The notes below the pieces were generated by a model. That model did no database searches, had not been told where the DNA came from, and saw only the letters and a program-made list of their open reading frames with translations. 64,000 nucleotides of DNA from CBDCVA01 sp965222935 [NCBI: Candidatus Latescibacterota bacterium] (GTDB lineage Bacteria; Latescibacterota; CBDCVA01). Each line of letters starts with the position of its first letter. Positions within the stretch are counted from its first letter, which is position 1. The translations under genes were made by a program, and so were the position numbers. The DNA lies in contig CBDCVA010000002.1 of NCBI GenBank assembly GCA_965222935.1, positions 1,984,001 to 2,048,000 on the forward strand, given 5' to 3'. Positions 49,721 to 59,186 of the stretch are shown piece by piece.

Positions 49721-50452
49721 CTAACCAAGCCGGAAACGCTCGCCCAGGTAGATGCGCCGTGCTACGGGGTCGGACGCCAGGTGGGCCGCGGTGCCCGAGA
49801 TCAGGATCCTGCCTTCGGCCATGATGTAGGCGCGGTCGGTGATCGCGAGCGTCTCCCTGACGTTGTGGTCGGTGATGAGCAAACCCAGTCCGTTCTCCCG
49901 CAAGCGCGAGATGATGGACTGGATGTCCTCGACGGCGATGGGATCGATCCCGGAGAAGGGTTCATCGAGGAGCATGAACTCCGGCTGGATGGCCAGGGCG
50001 CGGCTGATCTCCGTGCGGCGCCTTTCGCCACCGCTGAGGGTGTAGGCGGGTGCGTCGGCCAGGGGTGTCATGCGCAGATCGTCGAGCAGGTTCTCCAGGC
50101 GCGCCTCGCGGTCCGCCTCCGAATGCGGGAGCGTCTCCAAGACGGCCAGGATATTCTCCCGGACGGTGAGTTTGCGGAAGATGGACGGCTCCTGGGCGAG
50201 GTAGCCCAGGCCCTTCCGTGCGCGGCGGTACATCGGCAGGCGCGTGATGTCCTCGTCGGCCAGGATCACGCGGCCTGCGTTGGGGCGGACCATGCCCACG
50301 ATCATGTGGAAGGTCGTGGTCTTGCCTGCGCCGTTGGGGCCCAGGAGCCCGACGATTTCGCCCTGATGGACCTCCAGCGATGCGCCATCGACGACCGTGC
50401 GCTTGCCGTAGCGTTTGACCAGCCCCTCGGCGCGCAGAGCGAGCTTGCTCAT
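49721..50452 (-). CDS. lptB: LPS export ABC transporter ATP-binding protein LptB
   Basis: 243 residues. Walker [20 protein letters not shown], signature [18 protein letters not shown], Walker [21 protein letters not shown] and the H-loop [10 protein letters not shown], the last two in the form diagnostic of LptB. Drives LPS extraction from the inner membrane with LptF/LptG (not in the window) and LptC. Starts by ATGA overlap with lptA. Confidence 0.95.
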   Translation of the reverse strand: MSKLALRAEGLVKRYGKRTVVDGASLEVHQGEIVGLLGPNGAGKTTTFHMIVGMVRPNAGRVILADEDITRLPMYRRARKGLGYLAQEPSIFRKLTVRENILAVLETLPHSEADREARLENLLDDLRMTPLADAPAYTLSGGERRRTEISRALAIQPEFMLLDEPFSGIDPIAVEDIQSIISRLRENGLGLLITDHNVRETLAITDRAYIMAEGRILISGTAAHLASDPVARRIYLGERFRLG

Positions 50453-51654
50453 GGCGCCCGCTCGGGCGGGAAGTAGGTACCGCGAACGCCGCTGCGAATG
50501 GTGATGCGGTCGACCGTCCCGTCGGTGAACTCCACTTCCAGGGTATCGCCCGAGGCGGCGTTGGGGCCGTACTCCCGGGCGCCGGGCCGAGGCCGGAAAT
50601 CACTCGTGGCGTTGCCCACCGCCACCAGGTGTACGGGCGTCTCGTCCGCCATCTCGAGCCGGATCATACCTCCATGGATCTCATGCTCGCTCTGGAGCAT
50701 CCCCTCCGCCCGCCCCCGTTCGCGCGCGATACCTAGCGCCTCCCCGAGCGCCTCCAGCGCGGTGACGACCTCGCCCTCCAGGATAGCTATCACCCGCTCG
50801 CCCGTCAGATCGTTCGCGTACGAGGCATCGTCCGAATCGTAGCTGTGCCGGACCCGAGGCCCGCCGCTCAGCGTCACCCGCCCCTCACCCTTGTCATAGT
50901 GGGCGCGCTCGGCGCTCGCGCGGATGGGGGGATGCTCTATGGTGACGCCGCGCCTGAGCTCGACCCAGCGCTCCCCACGGACCTCCAGGGTGTCGCCGCT
51001 TGCGCGAAGAGCGGAGCGTCCCGGCGACGCGGCCCGCTCGAAGTACACGTCGCCCAGAGCCACGCCCGTCCGCGCCCGAGGGACGCCTCGAGCAGCGCGG
51101 CAGCGGAGCCGATGGCCGCCGAGCGAATCGGCGAACTCAACGCCGCCCCACAGCGCCAGCTCACCGGTACGGTCGGAATAACGCACCCCTCGAGCGCTGA
51201 CGCGCCGATGCTGATCCCAACCCCGCACCCCGCCCCTGGCTTCTACGCGGTCACCCCCCTCAGCGGCGATCAGGGTGTCCGCCAGGAGCGCCCGCTGTCC
51301 CTCCTGGGCGCGTACCGCGCCACGGGCCTCGGCGCGGTCGTCGTCGGGCATCATGATGAGCGTATCCGCCCAGACGGTGCGTCGGCCATCGGTGGCGCGG
51401 GCACGGCCCGTGAAATGGGCGAGGCCCGTCGCCTCGCGGTAGTCGGCCTGCCGAGCGGTGATCAGAAGGGTGTCGTAGCGGGCGACGACTCCCCCGATGT
51501 AGCGCTTGACCGCCTTGCCATCTTCGAGCCAGAAGGCGGTGCTGTCGGCGGTGATGACAAAGCGTGGCTCGTCGGCGCGAGCGCCCGGCGTCCCAAGACT
51601 TACCGCCAGCGCGGCCAGGACCCACCAGTGGCTATGGCGCAAGGCTCCTGCCAC
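50449..51654 (-). CDS. LptA/OstA-like periplasmic LPS transport protein, long form
   Basis: 401 residues from GTG 51654, overlapping lptC by 23 nt. Signal peptide to GARADEP, then repeated beta-jellyroll strands with the OstA pattern: [79 protein letters not shown]. It is about twice the length of E. coli LptA (185 residues), like the long OstA-family proteins of FCB lineages. It should form or extend the periplasmic LPS bridge between LptC and LptD. Confidence 0.8.
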   Translation of the reverse strand: MAGALRHSHWWVLAALAVSLGTPGARADEPRFVITADSTAFWLEDGKAVKRYIGGVVARYDTLLITARQADYREATGLAHFTGRARATDGRRTVWADTLIMMPDDDRAEARGAVRAQEGQRALLADTLIAAEGGDRVEARGGVRGWDQHRRVSARGVRYSDRTGELALWGGVEFADSLGGHRLRCRAARGVPRARTGVALGDVYFERAASPGRSALRASGDTLEVRGERWVELRRGVTIEHPPIRASAERAHYDKGEGRVTLSGGPRVRHSYDSDDASYANDLTGERVIAILEGEVVTALEALGEALGIARERGRAEGMLQSEHEIHGGMIRLEMADETPVHLVAVGNATSDFRPRPGAREYGPNAASGDTLEVEFTDGTVDRITIRSGVRGTYFPPERAP

Positions 51655-52192
51655 CCCCTCGCGACGCGACGCCCCGCACCTCGCGCAGCGACCAGCGCTT
51701 CAGGTCGGGATCGCCCTCGAAGCCAAAGCCCTCCTCCACCGCCGTGCGGGTGTGCAGTCGCACGTGCCCCGGCGCGAGCAGCTTCCCGCTGACATCCTCC
51801 CAGTGGAGCTCGTCAGTCTCGAGCTTCAGGCTATCCCCGGTCACGAGCACGACATTCCCGCGGGCCACCAGCGAACGGTCCGCCTCACGGATGGTGCCAG
51901 TGTACGCGGTGAGCGTGGAGTTGTGGAGGCCCTCGCGGTCGTAGAATTCCACCACGAGCCCGCTGTCGATCTCGGTGATACCGCGCTCGGTGTACTTGCG
52001 GATGTGGCCGGCCTGCACCTCCGCCACGGGCCTGCCGGCGTCGGTGAGGCGGATCGTCGTGCCCCACAATTCCTGCGCGGGGGCGTCCGTCGCTTTGGCG
52101 ACAGCCGTCTTGTCCCCGTCCTCGAGTTTGCCGCAGCCGGCGGCCAGTGTGACCAGTCCGGTCAGGAGGAGATAGAAGGGGGGTGCGCGCAA
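51632..52192 (-). CDS. lptC: LptC-like LPS export lipoprotein
   Basis: 186 residues from TTG 52192 (GGGGGG ribosome-like tract 9 nt upstream); no better start exists after the previous stop. Lipobox TLAAGCGKLED makes it a lipoprotein, unlike the anchored E. coli form. Jellyroll strands: TTIRLTDAGRPVAEVQAGHI, TEIDSGLVVEFYDREGLHNS, LTAYTGTIREADRSLVARGN, VVLVTGDSLKLETDELHWED. The longer open frame upstream is a shadow of the acyltransferase gene. Confidence 0.8.
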   Translation of the reverse strand: MRAPPFYLLLTGLVTLAAGCGKLEDGDKTAVAKATDAPAQELWGTTIRLTDAGRPVAEVQAGHIRKYTERGITEIDSGLVVEFYDREGLHNSTLTAYTGTIREADRSLVARGNVVLVTGDSLKLETDELHWEDVSGKLLAPGHVRLHTRTAVEEGFGFEGDPDLKRWSLREVRGVASRGGGRSLAP

Positions 52193-52197
52193 GGCGG

Positions 52198-53067
52198 CTA
52201 GCCCCCCGCCGCCAGCGCCTGGGTGACTTCCGCCCGAGGCGGTCCTGTGCGCCACCGGTCGTGCATCCAGACCCATTCCTGGGGACGGGCGCGGATCGCC
52301 GCCTCGAGGATCTGTGCGCAGGCGGCGGTCACGCGCGTCGCCTCGGCGCGTAGATCGGGCGCGTTGGGATCCGCGGCCACCTCGGGTCCGATCGCCGCCG
52401 TGAAGGTGTGGTCGGGCTCGCGGCGGATGGTCATGGGCACAACGGCTGCGCCCGTGCGCAACGCCAAAAGCGCGGGCCCGACGGGCGTGGCCGCGGGATG
52501 GCCGAAGACCTCGACGAAGACGCTGTCCACGCGCGTATCCTGGTCCATGAGCAGGCCCACCACTTCGCCTCGTCGGAGCGCCCGGATGAGCTCGCGCGTC
52601 TGCCGGCCACGGGTGACCGTGTGAAGGCCATTGCGGCGGCGGCCGCGGGTGACGAGACGGTCGAGCCTGGGATCGTAGAGCTCGGTGCCGAGCGCGTTCA
52701 CGGTGTAGCCCTGTGCGGCGACCCACGCGGCCAGAAGTTCCCAGTTGCCGATGTGACCCGTGGGGACCACGATCCCTCTCTGCCGTGCTGCGGCGCGCTC
52801 GAGGTGCTCGATACCCTCGGCGCGGACATGCGTGCGAAGCCAGAGCACGTCGCGCGCGGCGAGCTGGACCGTATCCACGACGTTCTGTCCGAGCGCGCGG
52901 AAGGACGCTCGCGAAAGCTGACGGATGGCTGCGCCCGAGCGTTCCTTGCCGAAGGCGATGCTCAGGTGCCTCAGCGTCTTGCGCCGGGTCCCGGGAGCCG
53001 TGCACCAGGCCGCATCGCCCACCGCTGCGCCCAATGCAAGCGCGGCCCTTCGCGGCAGGAGGCGCAC
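52198..53067 (-). CDS. LpxL/HtrB-type lipid A acyltransferase
   Basis: 289 residues from GTG 53067. Acyltransferase site TGHIGNWELLAAW (HxxxxE-like GHIGNWE) and GLLMDQDTRVDSVFVEVFG with AATPVGPALLALRTGAAVVP. It adds secondary acyl chains to lipid A. The coding character extends upstream of 53067 in the same frame (KNDLIYLAIRAFIGVVRLLP, a typical LpxL membrane start). No ATG, GTG or TTG is available there; an ATC at 53139 has AGGAGG 9 nt before it and may be the real start. Confidence 0.88.
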   Translation of the reverse strand: MRLLPRRAALALGAAVGDAAWCTAPGTRRKTLRHLSIAFGKERSGAAIRQLSRASFRALGQNVVDTVQLAARDVLWLRTHVRAEGIEHLERAAARQRGIVVPTGHIGNWELLAAWVAAQGYTVNALGTELYDPRLDRLVTRGRRRNGLHTVTRGRQTRELIRALRRGEVVGLLMDQDTRVDSVFVEVFGHPAATPVGPALLALRTGAAVVPMTIRREPDHTFTAAIGPEVAADPNAPDLRAEATRVTAACAQILEAAIRARPQEWVWMHDRWRTGPPRAEVTQALAAGG

Positions 53068-53169
53068 AACTCCGATGAAAGCGCGGATCGCCAGGTAGAT
53101 CAGGTCGTTTTTGATGCGCTTATGGAGCGGGCGGGCGATGGGACCGCACCTCCTCGACCTCGTTCGGCG

Positions 53170-54039
53170 CTATCCGCCAGCTTCTTCGGGCGCTCCGGCG
53201 CGGACCTCGCCGCTCGCGGCGTGCAGCGTCGTGACCTGACGCAAGAGCTCCTCGGCCAGCGAGAGCGGGAGCTGCGAGGCCGGGTCACACAACGCATTGG
53301 GCGGATCGGGATGCGTCTCGAAGAACAGGGCGTCCACGCCCAGTGCGACCGTCGCCCGTGCGAGGGGGAGGATGAACTCCGGGTTGCCGCCGCTGACTGT
53401 CCCGCCGCGGCCCGGCCTCTGGACCGAGTGGGTGGCGTCATAGACGACGGGATAGCCGGTCCGGCGCATGACGACCAGGCCGCGCATGTCCACGACGAGG
53501 TCGTGGTAGCCGAAGAAAGTGCCCCGCTCGGTGAACAGGACCTGTGAGCCGCCTCCGCTTTCGATCTTCCGGGCAATCTGGACCATGTCCTCAGCGGCGA
53601 GGAACTGGCCTTTTTTGACGTTCACGGGGCGGCCAGTGGCGCCGCAGGCGCGTGCGAGATCCGTCTGCCGGCAGAGGAAGGCGGGTATCTGGAGGACATC
53701 GGCAACCTCTCGGGTCGCGTTCACATCGGCGACTTCGTGAACGTCGGTGAGGATGGGGACGTCAAACTGGGCCTTGACCTCGGCTAGAAGCGCAAGTCCT
53801 CGGTCGATGCCGGGGCCGGTGTACGCTTCGCCGCTGGTGCGGTTGGCCTTCACGTAGGAGGACTTGAAGATGTACGGCAAGCCAAACGCACGGGCCAGCT
53901 CGGTCATCCGCTCGCAGGTTCGGAAGGCGATCTCGCGCGACTCCAGGGCGCACGGCCCGGCGATGATCGCGAGCGGGTGAGTGGGGCCAATGGTCATCTC
54001 ACCCACTTGGACGGGCCGGGTCGTCTTACGATCTGGCAT
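53170..54039 (-). CDS. kdsA: 3-deoxy-8-phosphooctulonate (KDO 8-phosphate) synthase
   Basis: Condenses arabinose 5-phosphate and PEP; 289 residues. LAIIAGPCALESREIAFRTC (with the Cys of metal-dependent forms), FKSSYVKANRTSGEAYTGPG, PVNVKKGQFLAAEDM and GYPVVYDATHSVQRPG are intact. It overlaps pyrG by 14 nt. Between kdsB-pyrG and the acyltransferase, a common LPS gene order. Confidence 0.96.
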   Translation of the reverse strand: MPDRKTTRPVQVGEMTIGPTHPLAIIAGPCALESREIAFRTCERMTELARAFGLPYIFKSSYVKANRTSGEAYTGPGIDRGLALLAEVKAQFDVPILTDVHEVADVNATREVADVLQIPAFLCRQTDLARACGATGRPVNVKKGQFLAAEDMVQIARKIESGGGSQVLFTERGTFFGYHDLVVDMRGLVVMRRTGYPVVYDATHSVQRPGRGGTVSGGNPEFILPLARATVALGVDALFFETHPDPPNALCDPASQLPLSLAEELLRQVTTLHAASGEVRAGAPEEAGG

Positions 54040-55771
54040 GGAGCGCCGCCTCCAGGAATCCGATGAACAAGGGCGCCGGGCGCTCCAGGCGGGACTTCAA
54101 CTCAGGGTGCGCCTGTGTAGCGATGAAAAAAGGATGATCGGCCAGTTCGATGAATTCCATGAGCCTGGTGCCGTCCGAGCGGAAATGATAGCCGCTGAAG
54201 GCGAGGCCGCCGTCGGTCAGCGTCTCGACGTACTGCGGCGAGACCTCGTAGCGGTGCCTGTGACGCTCGAAGGCTACGGGCACGCCATCGGGGATCTCGC
54301 CCAGGCGGAAAGCCTGATCCGGTTGAGCGCGCAGCGCCTGAAGGCGACGCCAATCCTCTTCCAGGCGGCAGGAGCGTTGGTAGAGCCCATGGACGATGCT
54401 GTCCGGCTCGAGGATCGCAGCGTAGGCTCCATTCCGCTGCGTTCCGCCGTACTGGCCCTCCTCGAGCACGGCGCGCTGGGTGTGGAGAATATCGACGACC
54501 GGGTGCTGCGTATCGGGATCGATCTCGGTGCTGCTGGCGTCTTCGAGACGACATACGTGCCGCGCAAACTCGATGACGGCCATCTGGAGCCCGTAGCACA
54601 GGCCCAGAAACGGCAGTCCATGCTCTCGGGCGTAGCGAATGGCCCGGATGATCCCCTCCGCGCCCGTATGGCCGTACGCGCCGGGGACGATGATGCCGTC
54701 GTAGTCGGCGAGCCCCCCGATGATGGCGGGGTCATCCTCGAGGCGGGTGCCGCTGATCCATGAGATCTCGACGCGCGCACCCACCGCCGCGCCCGCGTGC
54801 TCGAGGGCCTGGTTGACCGACAGGTAGGCGTCCGAGAGCTCGAAATCCCCGCTTTCGGCGTATTTGCCGACCATGGCGATCTTGACGTTCTCGGGCGCAC
54901 TCTGGATGCGGTCGACCAATCGCTCCCAGACCGACCAGTCGGGGATGCGCTTGGGGGCCATGCGGAAGTGATTGAGAAGCTTGAGCCCCATACCCTCGCG
55001 CTCGAAGTTCAGCGGCACCTGGTAGATCGTGTCCACGTCGGGCGCGCTGATGACCTGGTGGGCGTCGATGTTAGCGTACGTCTCGATTTTCTTCTTGCGG
55101 ATGTCGTCGAGGGGGTGGCTCGCGCGGCAGAGGATGAAATCGGGGAAGATGCCCTGGAGCGTCAGCAGCTTGATGGCGTGCTGAGTGGGCTTTGTCTTCA
55201 TCTCGGCCATGTGGTCGGGTACGGGAAGGTACGTGATGAGCACGTAGGCCATGTTCTCGGCGCCGACCTCGCGCTCCAGGCTCTTGAGGGCGAACAGGAA
55301 GGGGATGTTCTGATCGTCGCCGATGACGCCGCCGATCTCGACAATGGCGATCTCGTGGCCCGCTGCCGCCGTCTTGATCCGTCGCTTGATCTCGTCGGGG
55401 ATGTGGGGAATGAACTCGACCGTCTGGCCCAGGTACTCGCCGCGCCGCTCGCGGTCTATCACGGCCTTGTAGACCTGCCCCGTCGTCAGGTTATGGGCCT
55501 TGGGAAGCTCGATGTTCAAAAAACGCTCGTAGTTGCCCAGGTCCTGATCGATCTCGCCGCCGTCCTCGGTCACCCAGACCTCGCCATGCTCGGTGGGGCG
55601 CAGAAGGCCGGCATCCACGTTGATGTACGGGTCGATCTTGAGCGCGGTCGTCTCGTAGCCGTACTGCGTGAAGATTTTCCCGATAGAGGCCGCAGCCACG
55701 CCCTTGCCGACACCGCTGATCACGCCGCCGGCGACGACGACGTACTTCGGGAACTCGTCCTTTGCGTTCAC
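54026..55771 (-). CDS. pyrG: CTP synthase
   Basis: 581 residues from GTG 55771. N-terminal synthase domain YVVVAGGVISGVGKGVAAAS (P-loop; the usual first motif is FVTGGVVSSLGKG) and TEDGGEIDQDLGNYERF. C-terminal class I glutaminase with GLCYGLQMAVIEFARHV (nucleophile Cys) and HPELKSRLERP (His-x-Glu). It makes the CTP used by KdsB, encoded upstream, for CMP-KDO. Short 28-bp gap to kdsB. Confidence 0.95.
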   Translation of the reverse strand: MNAKDEFPKYVVVAGGVISGVGKGVAAASIGKIFTQYGYETTALKIDPYINVDAGLLRPTEHGEVWVTEDGGEIDQDLGNYERFLNIELPKAHNLTTGQVYKAVIDRERRGEYLGQTVEFIPHIPDEIKRRIKTAAAGHEIAIVEIGGVIGDDQNIPFLFALKSLEREVGAENMAYVLITYLPVPDHMAEMKTKPTQHAIKLLTLQGIFPDFILCRASHPLDDIRKKKIETYANIDAHQVISAPDVDTIYQVPLNFEREGMGLKLLNHFRMAPKRIPDWSVWERLVDRIQSAPENVKIAMVGKYAESGDFELSDAYLSVNQALEHAGAAVGARVEISWISGTRLEDDPAIIGGLADYDGIIVPGAYGHTGAEGIIRAIRYAREHGLPFLGLCYGLQMAVIEFARHVCRLEDASSTEIDPDTQHPVVDILHTQRAVLEEGQYGGTQRNGAYAAILEPDSIVHGLYQRSCRLEEDWRRLQALRAQPDQAFRLGEIPDGVPVAFERHRHRYEVSPQYVETLTDGGLAFSGYHFRSDGTRLMEFIELADHPFFIATQAHPELKSRLERPAPLFIGFLEAALHARS

Positions 55772-55799
55772 GGTCGCTTTCCCAGGTATATAGGCGCGC

Positions 55800-56594
55800 T
55801 CAAGACGGCCTCGCACGCGGAGAAGGGGCGGATGCGCTCCCGGTCAAGAGCTTCCGGGCGCGTTCCAGATCGGCGGGGCTATCCACGCGGAGTGGGCGGT
55901 GCGTCGCGATCGCAACGCCGATAGCCCAGCCCGCCTCGAGGGCCCGAAGCTGTTCCAACCCCTCCTGTGCTTCCAGCGGCGAGCTGTCGAGGCGCGCGAA
56001 AGCGGCCAGCGCATCGGCTCTGAAGCTGTAAATGCCCAGGTGCATCAGGTACCGACTGCCTCCCGGTGTCGGTGGGTCGTAACGGCGGTACGGGATGGGA
56101 CTGCGGCTAAAATACAGCGCGCGTCCGCGTCCGTCCACCACGACTTTGACGGCGTCCGGGTCAGCGAGCTCATTGGGGTCTTCGCCCTCGACGGCGCAGG
56201 TCCCGATCGCTACCTCGGGGTCTGCCTCGAGTGGCGCGAGCGCTGCGGCAAGCGTCTGGGAGTGCAGGCCCACCATGTCCGCCTGCACGTCCAGGATGCG
56301 CTCGGCGCCGAGCTTTGCGGCGACCTCCGCGACGCGGTCGCTTCCCGTTCGGGCACCATCCGAGGTGAGCATCGCTTCGCCGCCGAAACCCTCGACGGCG
56401 CGGGCCACCCGCTCGTCGTCCGTCGCGACGATGATGCGGTCGGCGCACCCGGCATCGCGGACGCTCTCGTAGACCCGCTGAACCAGCGGCTTGCCGGAAA
56501 GCTCGACCAAGGGCTTGCCCGGAAGCCGCGCCGAGGCCATCCGCGCTGGAATCACCGCCAGGACCTCCGGCTTCCGGCCGTCGCGCCCGCTCAT
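55800..56594 (-). CDS. kdsB: CMP-KDO synthetase, divergent active-site loop
   Basis: 264 residues. VIPARMASARLPGKPLVELS opens the cytidylyltransferase fold. YFSRSPIPYRR, YLMHLGIYSFRADAL and LEAQEGLEQLRALEAGWAIG are as in KdsB. The usual NVQGDEP metal loop reads DVQADMVGL here: the Asp is kept but Gly and Glu-Pro are lost, and the D-H-x-S-G-T-D block reads DGARTGSDR. Context (pyrG, kdsA) supports KdsB; altered loop could mean a different octulosonate. Confidence 0.82.
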   Translation of the reverse strand: MSGRDGRKPEVLAVIPARMASARLPGKPLVELSGKPLVQRVYESVRDAGCADRIIVATDDERVARAVEGFGGEAMLTSDGARTGSDRVAEVAAKLGAERILDVQADMVGLHSQTLAAALAPLEADPEVAIGTCAVEGEDPNELADPDAVKVVVDGRGRALYFSRSPIPYRRYDPPTPGGSRYLMHLGIYSFRADALAAFARLDSSPLEAQEGLEQLRALEAGWAIGVAIATHRPLRVDSPADLERARKLLTGSASAPSPRARPS

Positions 56595-56608
56595 TCGTTC
56601 TCCGGTCT

Positions 56609-56899
56609 CTAAGATTCGATCACCCTGGGAACGACAAAATAACCCTCGAAGGCCTCGGGCGCATTCCGCAGGAGCGCATCCCGTGCCGGCGAGGCCTCGA
56701 CGACATCGTCCCGCATCACGTTGGAGAGCGGCAAGGGGTGGAAGAGCGGCTCGACATCGGTCGTATCCACTTCGGCCAGCTTCTGCATGTAGTCGAAGAT
56801 GCGGCCCAATTCCTCGACGAAGCGCCCCTTCTCCTCATCGCTCATGGCCAGACGCGCCAGGTGCGCTACGTGGTCCACGTCTTCGGGCGTGACGGACAT
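56609..56899 (-). CDS. gatC: Asp-tRNA(Asn)/Glu-tRNA(Gln) amidotransferase subunit C
   Basis: 96 residues from ATG 56899 with GGGGGAGG before it. VTPEDVDHVAHLARLAMSDE, LGRIFDYMQKLAEVDTTDVEP and NVMRDDVVEASPARDALLRNAPE are the family blocks. GatC stabilises the GatA amidase. gatA and gatB are not adjacent, unusual for this operon type. Confidence 0.93.
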   Translation of the reverse strand: MSVTPEDVDHVAHLARLAMSDEEKGRFVEELGRIFDYMQKLAEVDTTDVEPLFHPLPLSNVMRDDVVEASPARDALLRNAPEAFEGYFVVPRVIES

Positions 56900-56915
56900 G
56901 GGTCCTCCCCCTTGC

Positions 56916-59117
56916 CTACAAGATTTCCAGGGTCGCAAACCGCGCGACGAGCGTCTTTCGTCCGCCGCTCAGGAACTTGACGATCAGCCGCAAATCTTTT
57001 CCGCGACCTTGCATCTCCATCACCGTGCCCACGCCCCACTCGGGGTGGAGCACCTTAGCGCCCACGTCGAGCCCCGGCAATCCCTCGACGGCCTCCACCG
57101 GGCCGTCCGACCGGCTTTCGGCCACGGGCTCAAACGTGCGCCCACGCCCAGGGCGCACCTTCTCGGCGACGCCTCCGCCCGCGACCTCGATCAGGTCCCT
57201 CGGAATCTCGTCCAGAAAACGAGAGCGGCCGCTCGGCTCAACGCCTCCGTAACGGAAACGATACCCGGCATAGGAGAGGTAGATGCGTTCTTTCGCGCGC
57301 GTCAAGCCAACGTAGAAAAGCCTTCGCTCCTCCTCGATCTCCTCCTCGTTCTCGACGCCCCGGACCAAGGGGAAGATCCCGTTTTCCAGACCGGTGATCC
57401 AGACGGCCGGGAACTCCAGGCCCTTGGCCGAGTGCAGTGTCATAAGAGTCACCGCATCGCGCTTGTCCTCCCACCGGTCGATGTCAGTCACGAGCGCGAC
57501 CTCGGACAGAAAGCCCGAGAGGGAGGCGTCACCGGTGCGCTCAGTGTACTGGGCGATGGCTGTGACGAGCTCCTCGACATTCTCGACACGGCTTTCGGGG
57601 TCGTCGTCCCCGGTCTGGCGCAGGTAGGCGATATAGTCGGTCCGCCGCAGCACCTCTTCTGCGATCGTTACGGCCGGGCACTCGGGCACCAGAGCGCGCA
57701 ACGCGCCCATGAGGTCACTGAACTCGGCGAGCCTGGCGCGCGCCGCCGCCTTCAGGCCCTCGATCCTCTCCAGGTCCCCGAGCGCCTCGCTCAGGGTACA
57801 GCCGGCCGCCCTGCAATGCGCTTCGATGGCTCCAAGGGTGGCCGCGCCGATCCCGCGGCGGGGGACGTTGATGATGCGTCCAAGGCTGATCGTATCCCTG
57901 GGGTTCGTCAGCGCCTTGAGGTAGGCGAGCACGTCCTTCACCTCGGCCCGCTCGTAGAAGCGCACGCCTCCGACGATGGTGTAGGGCAGTCCCGCCAGCC
58001 GCAGGGCGTCCTCGATGGCACGGGACTGGGCGTTGGTGCGGTAAAGGACGGCAAAATCCCCGAGGGCGCGCTCACCGTTCCGCCAGGCGCGAGAGATCTC
58101 TTCGGCAATATGGGCGGCCTCGTCGCGCGAATCGAGCGCGGGGATCAGGGTCAGGCGCTCGCCTTCGAGTCCGTCGGTCCACAACTCCTTGCCCAGGCGG
58201 CTCTTGTTGTATCGGATGACGCTGCTGGCAGCGGCGATGATGCGCTTGGTGGAGCGGTAGTTCTGCTCCAGGCGGATGACGGCCGCATCGGGGTAGTCGC
58301 GCTGGAAGTTGAGGATGTTCCCCACGTCCGCTCCGCGCCAGCCGTAGATGGACTGGTCTTCGTCGCCGACAGCGAAGAGGTTGCGGTCGTCGCCAACCAG
58401 TTGGCGCAAGAGCCAGTGCTGGGCGCGGTTGGTGTCTTGGTACTCGTCGACGAGAATGTGCCCGAAGCGGCGTTGATAGAGCACGCGCAGATCGGCCTCG
58501 CGTTGCAGGACCCGTACGGGGATGGCGATCAGATCGTCGAAATCCAGAGCGTTGGCCCCGGCGAGTTCGGCCTCGTAGGCGCGGTAGACTTCGACCGCGC
58601 GCCGCGCGATGGGCGTATGGGCCGTCTGGGCGAATTCGTCGGGCGTCTGGAGCTCCCCCTTGGCACCCGAGATGCGGCTCAGGAAGGTTTTGGCGGTCAC
58701 CGCGCCTTTGCCGTCAGCCGCGCCTGCGGCGGCCATGGCGCGTTTGACCGCGCGGAGCTGGTCGTCGCGGTCGTAGATCGTGAAGGTGGGCGAAAAGCCA
58801 GCATACCGCGCCAACTCACGGCGGAGCATACGGGCGCAGATGCTGTGGAAGGTTCCGATCCCGTCGGCAAAGCCTATCTCCGGCACCAGCACCCTAGCCC
58901 GCTCCCGCATCTCCCCGGCGGCCTTGTTGGTGAAGGTCACGGCGAGGATACGTCGCGCGGGGACACCGTGGGCGGCGGTGAGGTGCGCGATACGGTGCGT
59001 GAGGACGCGAGTCTTCCCCGAGCCGGCGCCCGCCAGCACGAGCACGGGTCCGCCTTCGACGGTGACGGCCTCGCGCTGGCGCGGGTTGAGGCCCTCTAGC
59101 AACGCCGAATCGGTCAT
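56916..59117 (-). CDS. UvrD/PcrA-type ATP-dependent DNA helicase
   Basis: 733 residues, SF1A 3'-5' helicase. Q motif LNPRQREAVTVEGGPVLVLA, Walker A AGAGSGKTRVLTHRIAHL, Walker B HILVDEYQDTNRAQHWLL, motif III GDEDQSIYGWRGAD, motif IV LEQNYRSTKRII, motif V TLMTLHSAKGLEFPAVWI, motif VI VGLTRAKERIYLSYA. The C-terminal tail VLHPEWGVGTVMEMQG is the PcrA Tudor-like RNA polymerase contact. Repair and replication functions. Confidence 0.93.
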   Translation of the reverse strand: MTDSALLEGLNPRQREAVTVEGGPVLVLAGAGSGKTRVLTHRIAHLTAAHGVPARRILAVTFTNKAAGEMRERARVLVPEIGFADGIGTFHSICARMLRRELARYAGFSPTFTIYDRDDQLRAVKRAMAAAGAADGKGAVTAKTFLSRISGAKGELQTPDEFAQTAHTPIARRAVEVYRAYEAELAGANALDFDDLIAIPVRVLQREADLRVLYQRRFGHILVDEYQDTNRAQHWLLRQLVGDDRNLFAVGDEDQSIYGWRGADVGNILNFQRDYPDAAVIRLEQNYRSTKRIIAAASSVIRYNKSRLGKELWTDGLEGERLTLIPALDSRDEAAHIAEEISRAWRNGERALGDFAVLYRTNAQSRAIEDALRLAGLPYTIVGGVRFYERAEVKDVLAYLKALTNPRDTISLGRIINVPRRGIGAATLGAIEAHCRAAGCTLSEALGDLERIEGLKAAARARLAEFSDLMGALRALVPECPAVTIAEEVLRRTDYIAYLRQTGDDDPESRVENVEELVTAIAQYTERTGDASLSGFLSEVALVTDIDRWEDKRDAVTLMTLHSAKGLEFPAVWITGLENGIFPLVRGVENEEEIEEERRLFYVGLTRAKERIYLSYAGYRFRYGGVEPSGRSRFLDEIPRDLIEVAGGGVAEKVRPGRGRTFEPVAESRSDGPVEAVEGLPGLDVGAKVLHPEWGVGTVMEMQGRGKDLRLIVKFLSGGRKTLVARFATLEIL

Positions 59118-59186
59118 GGCCTTCGAGCGAGGACGGGGATCGCTGTCGGAATCGGAGTGAGCTCCCGGCGCATGAGGGGTTCGCCT

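Noticed and set aside
56799-59099. 766-codon plus ORF opposite the UvrD-type helicase
   Set aside because: Shadow frame; all seven helicase motifs are on the minus strand.
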